NCBI RefSeq assembly: GCF_024614185.1
Contig: NZ_JAHTLF010000012.1
Coordinates: forward strand, 1-64,000
Direction of reading: 5' to 3'
Length of the DNA: 64,000 nucleotides
From: Nocardioides carbamazepini
GTDB lineage: Bacteria; Actinomycetota; Actinomycetes; Propionibacteriales; Nocardioidaceae
The translations under genes and the position numbers were made by a program. The notes under the pieces are model-generated. The model was not told where the DNA came from and did not search any database. It saw nothing but the letters and a program-made list of their open reading frames with translations. Position 1 is the first letter of the stretch. The number at the start of each line of letters is the position of its first letter. Below, piece after piece: positions 59,042-64,000 of this stretch.

Positions 59042-59646
59042 TCGGACAGGTCCTCCTGAGGCGCCTGGATCTCGTTCTTGGGGGCACGCACCTTCGTCGG
59101 CGGGTTGCCCGCGATCTTCATCGAGTCCCACGCGTCCTCGTACCAGGTCCGCTGGTCCGGGTCGGCCACCTGGGCCGGGTCGCCGAGCTCGGCGGCGGTG
59201 TCGAGGGGCTCGCCGTTCTCGTCGACCACGACGAACGGCGTCTCGCCCCGGGCGACGTACCCGAACCGGGCACGGGCCTGCTGCGCGACGTACGCCGGGT
59301 CCTCCCAGCGCCGCTTCTCGTCCTTGAGGTCGTCGATCTTCGCCTCGCGCTCGGCGATCTGTGCCTGCAGGGCCTCGATGCTGCCGCGCTGTTGCAGGTA
59401 CGCCCGCAGCGAGGACGCGTAGGAGACCGCGAGCACCGCGAGGACGAGCACCAGGACCGCGGCGCGGCTGGTCAGCCGGGCCTTCTGCTGGTGCTCCGTG
59501 CGGGCGCGGGCCAGCGCCGCCTCACGCTCGCGGGCGGCCTTCTTCCGCTCGGCCTTGAGGCGCTCGGCGTAGCGCGGCCCGGACCGTCCCTGCGCGGGAC
59601 GGCCGGGCTTGCGCGACGTACGACGGTCGCCCGGTGTCACAGCCAT
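59038..59646 (-). CDS. FtsB/DivIC-family septum protein
   Basis: A 202-residue single-pass membrane protein. A basic, Lys/Arg-rich cytoplasmic tail (residues 1-57) precedes the transmembrane segment (AAVLVLVLAVLAVSYASSL, about 62-80) and a coiled coil (IEALQAQIAEREAKIDDLKDEKRRWEDPAYVAQQARARFGYVARGETPFVVVDE), the DivIC/FtsB signature. It joins FtsL and FtsQ in the divisome. It lies between eno and DUF501 as in mycobacteria. Confidence 0.88.
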   Translation of the reverse strand: MAVTPGDRRTSRKPGRPAQGRSGPRYAERLKAERKKAAREREAALARARTEHQQKARLTSRAAVLVLVLAVLAVSYASSLRAYLQQRGSIEALQAQIAEREAKIDDLKDEKRRWEDPAYVAQQARARFGYVARGETPFVVVDENGEPLDTAAELGDPAQVADPDQRTWYEDAWDSMKIAGNPPTKVRAPKNEIQAPQEDLSE

Positions 59647-59667
59647 GGCGGCTCCTGGTGGAAGTGG

Positions 59668-61050
<1,383 letters not shown>

Positions 61051-61752
61051 TCACGCCTCGAGGCCCAGCTCCGCCATCCGCGCCAGGTGGCGCTCGGTGA
61101 GCCGGGTGAACATCCGGCCCATCGCGGCCAGGTCGAGACCGGGCCGGTCCACGCCACCGGCGAGGAGGGCGGTGAGTGCGTCGCGGTCGGCGGCGACCCG
61201 CTGGGCCTGGGTCAGCGCCTCTCCCATCAGCCGGCGGCCCCACAGCGCGAGCCGGCCGCCGAGGCGGGCGTCCTCGGCGATGGCGGCCCGGACCCGGTCG
61301 ACGACGAAGGTCGCGTGACTGCCCTCCTCCATCGAGGAGACGACGAGGTCACGGGTCTCGGGGTCGAGATAGGCCGCGATCTCACGGTAGAAGTCGTTGG
61401 CGAGCCCGTCCCCGACGTACGCCTTGACCAGGCCCTCGTACCAGTCCGCCGGCGCCGTGTGCCGGTGGAACTCGTCGAGCGGCGCGCGGAACGGGAGCAT
61501 CGCCGCGAACGGGTCGGCGCCGAAGGCACGGATCCGGTCGTGGAGGGCGTGCACCTTGGTCAGCTCGCCGCTCGCCATCGTCGCCAGGTCGACCTTGTCG
61601 GCCAGGGTCGGCGCCAGCTTGGCGTCCTCCGCGAGCCGCTCGAACGCGGAGATCTCGCCGTAGGCGATCGCCGCCAGCAGGTCGATCACGGCCTCTCGGT
61701 AGGCCGGGTCGGCGTCGGCGGTCGGGACGCTCGCGTCGGCGGATTCAGCCAT
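61051..61752 (-). CDS. Ferritin-like-fold protein (MiaE-like)
   Basis: A 233-residue four-helix protein with AIAYGEISAFERLAEDAKL, ASGELTKVHALHDRI and EEGSHATFVVDRVRAAI, glutamate/histidine helices typical of the ferritin-like hydroxylase superfamily near MiaE. A tRNA-modifying hydroxylase is one possibility, but the actinobacterial group is usually of unknown function. ATG 61752 is chosen; longer frames run into the helicase control region. Divergent from the DEAD-box gene. Confidence 0.78.
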   Translation of the reverse strand: MAESADASVPTADADPAYREAVIDLLAAIAYGEISAFERLAEDAKLAPTLADKVDLATMASGELTKVHALHDRIRAFGADPFAAMLPFRAPLDEFHRHTAPADWYEGLVKAYVGDGLANDFYREIAAYLDPETRDLVVSSMEEGSHATFVVDRVRAAIAEDARLGGRLALWGRRLMGEALTQAQRVAADRDALTALLAGGVDRPGLDLAAMGRMFTRLTERHLARMAELGLEA

Positions 61753-62005
61753 GCGCCGAGCGTACAAGTCGGGTTCGGTCGAGCGCGCCTCCGCCACGAC
61801 TTCGGGCAGCGAACCGCCGCCGATGGCCCTCGTCTCGCCGCCGGCTTGTAGACTCGATAACGGCGAGAGCCTGTCCGCACCCTCCCGGGACCGCGACGGC
61901 CCGCCCGGGCACCCGCCCACGTATGTGCGCGGCTGAGTGTGAACAGCCGCATTGATCTGGCGCCTGCCGACCGGCTGACGACACTCACCGAAAGCGAACA
62001 GAACA

Positions 62006-63574
62006 CTGACTTCCAACGACACCACCGCTGCGTCCACCCCTGTCACCGACGCCGCGGAGGGCCCGACCTTCCGCGACCTCGGTGTCATGCCGCTGATCTG
62101 CGACGCGCTCGACCGCGCCGGGATCACCCACCCGTTCGCCATCCAGGAGATGACCCTCTCCGTCGCGCTCATGGGCACCGACCTGATCGGCCAGGCCCGC
62201 ACCGGCACCGGCAAGACCCTCGCCTTCGGCATCCCGGTGATCCAGCGCAGTGTCGCGCCGAGCGACCCCGACTACGCGGAGATCCCGCAGGGCAAGCCGC
62301 AGGCGCTGATCGTCGCGCCGACCCGCGAGCTCGCCCTCCAGGTGTCCAGCGACCTCGAGATCGCCAGCCGTGACCGCGGCCTGCGCGTCCTCACGATCTA
62401 CGGCGGCGTCGGCTACGAGTCCCAGATCGAGGCCCTCGAGACCGGCGTCGACATCGTCATCGGCACCCCCGGTCGCCTCATCGACCTGGCCAACCGCCGG
62501 GTCCTCGACCTGTCCCACGTGCACGCGCTCGTGCTCGACGAGGCCGACGAGATGCTCGACCTGGGCTTCCTCCCCGACGTGGAGAAGCTGCTCCGGATGA
62601 CTCCCGAGACCCGGCAGACCATGCTGTTCTCGGCGACCATGCCCGCCGCGATCGTCTCGCTGGCCCGCATTCACATGCGGCACCCGATGAACATCCGCGC
62701 CGAGTCGTCGTACGAGAACGCGACGGTGCCGGCCACCGCTCAGTTCATCTACCTCGCCCACGACCTCGACAAGCCGGAGATCATCGGCCGCCTCCTGCAG
62801 GCCGAGGACGCCGACAAGATGATCGTCTTCACCCGCACCAAGCGCCAGGCGCAGCGGGTGGCCGACGACCTCGTCGAGCGCGGCTTCAAGGCCAGCCCGC
62901 TGCACGGCGACATGGCCCAGGTGGCGCGGGAGAAGGCGCTGACCAGGTTCCGCGAGGACAAGATCAAGGTCCTCGTCGCGACCGACGTCGCTGCGCGCGG
63001 CATCGACGTCTCCGGCGTCAGCCACGTCGTCAACTACACCTGCCCCGAGGACGACAAGACCTATGTCCACCGGATCGGCCGCACCGGCCGCGCCGGCGCG
63101 TCGGGCATCGCGATCACGCTGGTCGACGCCACCGACGTGCACCGCTGGAAGATGATCAACAAGGCCCTCGACCTGCCCTTCGACGAGCCGATCGAGACCT
63201 ACTCCACCTCCGAGCACCTCTTCCACGACCAGGGCATCGCACCCGGCACCAAGGGCCGGATCGTTCCGCCGGCCCCGCCGGCACCCAAGGCCGACCGGGG
63301 CGACCGCGGCGACCGGGGCGACCGCGGCGAGCGGTCGGGTGAGCGGGGCGGCCGCTCCGGCGAGCGCCGCTCCGCTGAGCGCACCCGGACCCGGACCCGG
63401 ACCCGGACCCGGAGCGGCCAGCCCGTCGAGGGTGGCGCCGCGGAGCAGACCGGCGCCACCACCACCGCCGCCGAGGGTTCCGAGGGCGGCAACCGCAACC
63501 GGCGCCGCCGTCGCCGCGGCAGTGGCGGCGGGTCCGCGCCGGCCGCCGACTCCGCGTCGACCCCGTCGGCCTGA
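62006..63574 (+). CDS. DEAD-box RNA helicase (RhlE-like), probable CTG start
   Basis: The helicase core is complete: Q motif (TFRDLGVMPLICDALDRAGITHPFAIQ), motif I ARTGTGKT, DEAD as VLDEADEMLD, SAT as FSATMP, motif VI HRIGRTGR. The first ATG (62087) lies inside the Q motif and would cut its conserved Phe. In frame upstream, before the stop at 61976, the only usable start is CTG 62006, giving 522 residues beginning LTSNDTTAAST. The basic C-terminus has RGD and RT repeats for RNA binding. The 253 bp upstream hold no other gene. Confidence 0.85.
   Translation: MTSNDTTAASTPVTDAAEGPTFRDLGVMPLICDALDRAGITHPFAIQEMTLSVALMGTDLIGQARTGTGKTLAFGIPVIQRSVAPSDPDYAEIPQGKPQALIVAPTRELALQVSSDLEIASRDRGLRVLTIYGGVGYESQIEALETGVDIVIGTPGRLIDLANRRVLDLSHVHALVLDEADEMLDLGFLPDVEKLLRMTPETRQTMLFSATMPAAIVSLARIHMRHPMNIRAESSYENATVPATAQFIYLAHDLDKPEIIGRLLQAEDADKMIVFTRTKRQAQRVADDLVERGFKASPLHGDMAQVAREKALTRFREDKIKVLVATDVAARGIDVSGVSHVVNYTCPEDDKTYVHRIGRTGRAGASGIAITLVDATDVHRWKMINKALDLPFDEPIETYSTSEHLFHDQGIAPGTKGRIVPPAPPAPKADRGDRGDRGDRGERSGERGGRSGERRSAERTRTRTRTRTRSGQPVEGGAAEQTGATTTAAEGSEGGNRNRRRRRRGSGGGSAPAADSASTPSA
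63383..63412 (+). repeat. Hexamer repeat (ACCCGG)5 in helicase tail
   Basis: Five perfect ACCCGG copies encode an Arg-Thr repeat in the basic tail of the DEAD-box protein. They lie just after GGCGACCG-type repeats (about 63297-63330) encoding RGD units. Copy-number changes keep frame. Confidence 0.85.
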
Positions 63575-63594
63575 CGACTGATCAGGACCTGACG

Positions 63595-63639
63595 GAACGC
63601 GAACGGAGCCCGGGCTGTGCCCGGGCTCCGTTCGCGTTC
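63595..63639. terminator. Strong bidirectional intrinsic terminator
   Basis: A perfect 21-bp inverted repeat around a 3-nt loop (TGT), starting GAACGCGAACGG and ending CCGTTCGCGTTC, lies between the helicase and the convergent nuclease-family gene. No U-run, as usual in high-GC genomes. Confidence 0.9.
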
Positions 63640-63647
63640 GCTGGTAC

Positions 63648-64000
63648 TCAGACCTTGGGCGGCAGCGGCTCCACCCAGACGTTGCCGACCAGCATCGGGT
63701 GGTCGCTGATGCCGTTGTAGACCTTGCGGTAGTCGCTGAACTTCGTGCCGGTCCAGGTCGCGAGCATCCAGTCGGGCCCGGCCTTGGGCGGCACCGGACA
63801 GGGGTTGCGCTTGGTGCCACCGAGCGAGACCAGGTCGGTGGCCTTGGCCACCCGCTGGCAGAACTCGACGCGCTCGTTCATGTCACCCATGACCAGCACC
63901 GGCTTGCCCTTGGCGCCGAGTCGCTTGATGAGCTTGATCTCGCGCACGGTCGAGATGTCCCGCTCGGCCTCGAGGCCACCGGGGGCGTTGTGGATCGCCA
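63648..64000 (-). CDS. Endonuclease/exonuclease/phosphatase family protein (5' end outside window)
   Basis: Only the C-terminal 117 or so residues are visible; the frame is open to the right edge. VLVMGDMNERVEFC and GISDHPMLVGNVWV are the GD(M/F)N and SDH motifs of the DNase I-like fold, and IHNAPGGLEAERD precedes them. It could be a secreted nuclease or phosphatase; the substrate cannot be set from this part. Confidence 0.85.
   Translation of the reverse strand, partial: AIHNAPGGLEAERDISTVREIKLIKRLGAKGKPVLVMGDMNERVEFCQRVAKATDLVSLGGTKRNPCPVPPKAGPDWMLATWTGTKFSDYRKVYNGISDHPMLVGNVWVEPLPPKV

Overview
The window is very GC-rich, almost fully coding, and uses GTG, TTG and ATG starts with many 4-base start/stop overlaps. 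Gene content and order point to a high-GC actinobacterium, most likely Nocardioides or a close relative (Nocardioidaceae). Several blocks match mycobacterial synteny: O-methyltransferase / sigE / rseA / htrA; dapD, dapE, LOG-family protein, DivIVA-domain protein and DUF3117; fdxA-dapC; cbs-SGNH hydrolase; ppx-DUF501-ftsB-eno.

Layout. 1-3.5 kb: a truncated HNH endonuclease, then the envelope-stress operon sigE-rseA-htrA with a divergent methyltransferase. 4-18 kb: aminopeptidase, DUF3117, a DivIVA-domain protein, a LOG-family protein and three lysine/DAP genes (dapE, dapD, dapC), plus ileS behind a T-box leader, thioesterases, a secreted wall-hydrolase-like protein, a VapBC pair and fdxA. 18-27.5 kb: two GNAT acetyltransferases, cbs, an SGNH hydrolase, a Bax-inhibitor-1 protein, a methyltransferase, a two-gene clpP operon whose second member lacks the catalytic serine, a convergent PopR/ClgR-like regulator, a CGNR regulator, an MFS transporter and an unusual tRNA with anticodon UAA.

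27.6-47.1 kb (all minus strand): one long exopolysaccharide operon. It opens with an initiating sugar transferase and runs through glycosyltransferases, chain-length proteins, O-antigen-ligase-like proteins, a polysaccharide deacetylase, a PslG-like glycoside hydrolase, a flippase-ligase fusion, galE, an acetyltransferase and a second flippase. It passes without a gap into an ACT-domain protein and peptide deformylase; almost every junction is a 4-base overlap.

47.1-57.3 kb: the accessory block of most interest. It holds two dynamin-like GTPases, two coiled-coil proteins, a TPR-CHAT protease, a zinc-less anti-sigma-like protein, an ECF sigma factor, a 41-residue secreted peptide and a convergent XRE-TPR regulator whose stop codon shares a CTAG with that of the peptide. 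Five copies of one bipartite element (GGATCAR-N14/15-GCACYNG) occur here and in the EPS operon. Four of the five sit exactly 5 nt before a start codon, as expected of promoters of leaderless mRNAs. This suggests that polysaccharide synthesis, the GTPase/coiled-coil proteins and the peptide region form one regulon.

57.6-64 kb: housekeeping genes (ppx, DUF501, ftsB, eno, a ferritin-like protein, a DEAD-box helicase) and the end of a nuclease/phosphatase-family gene cut by the window edge.
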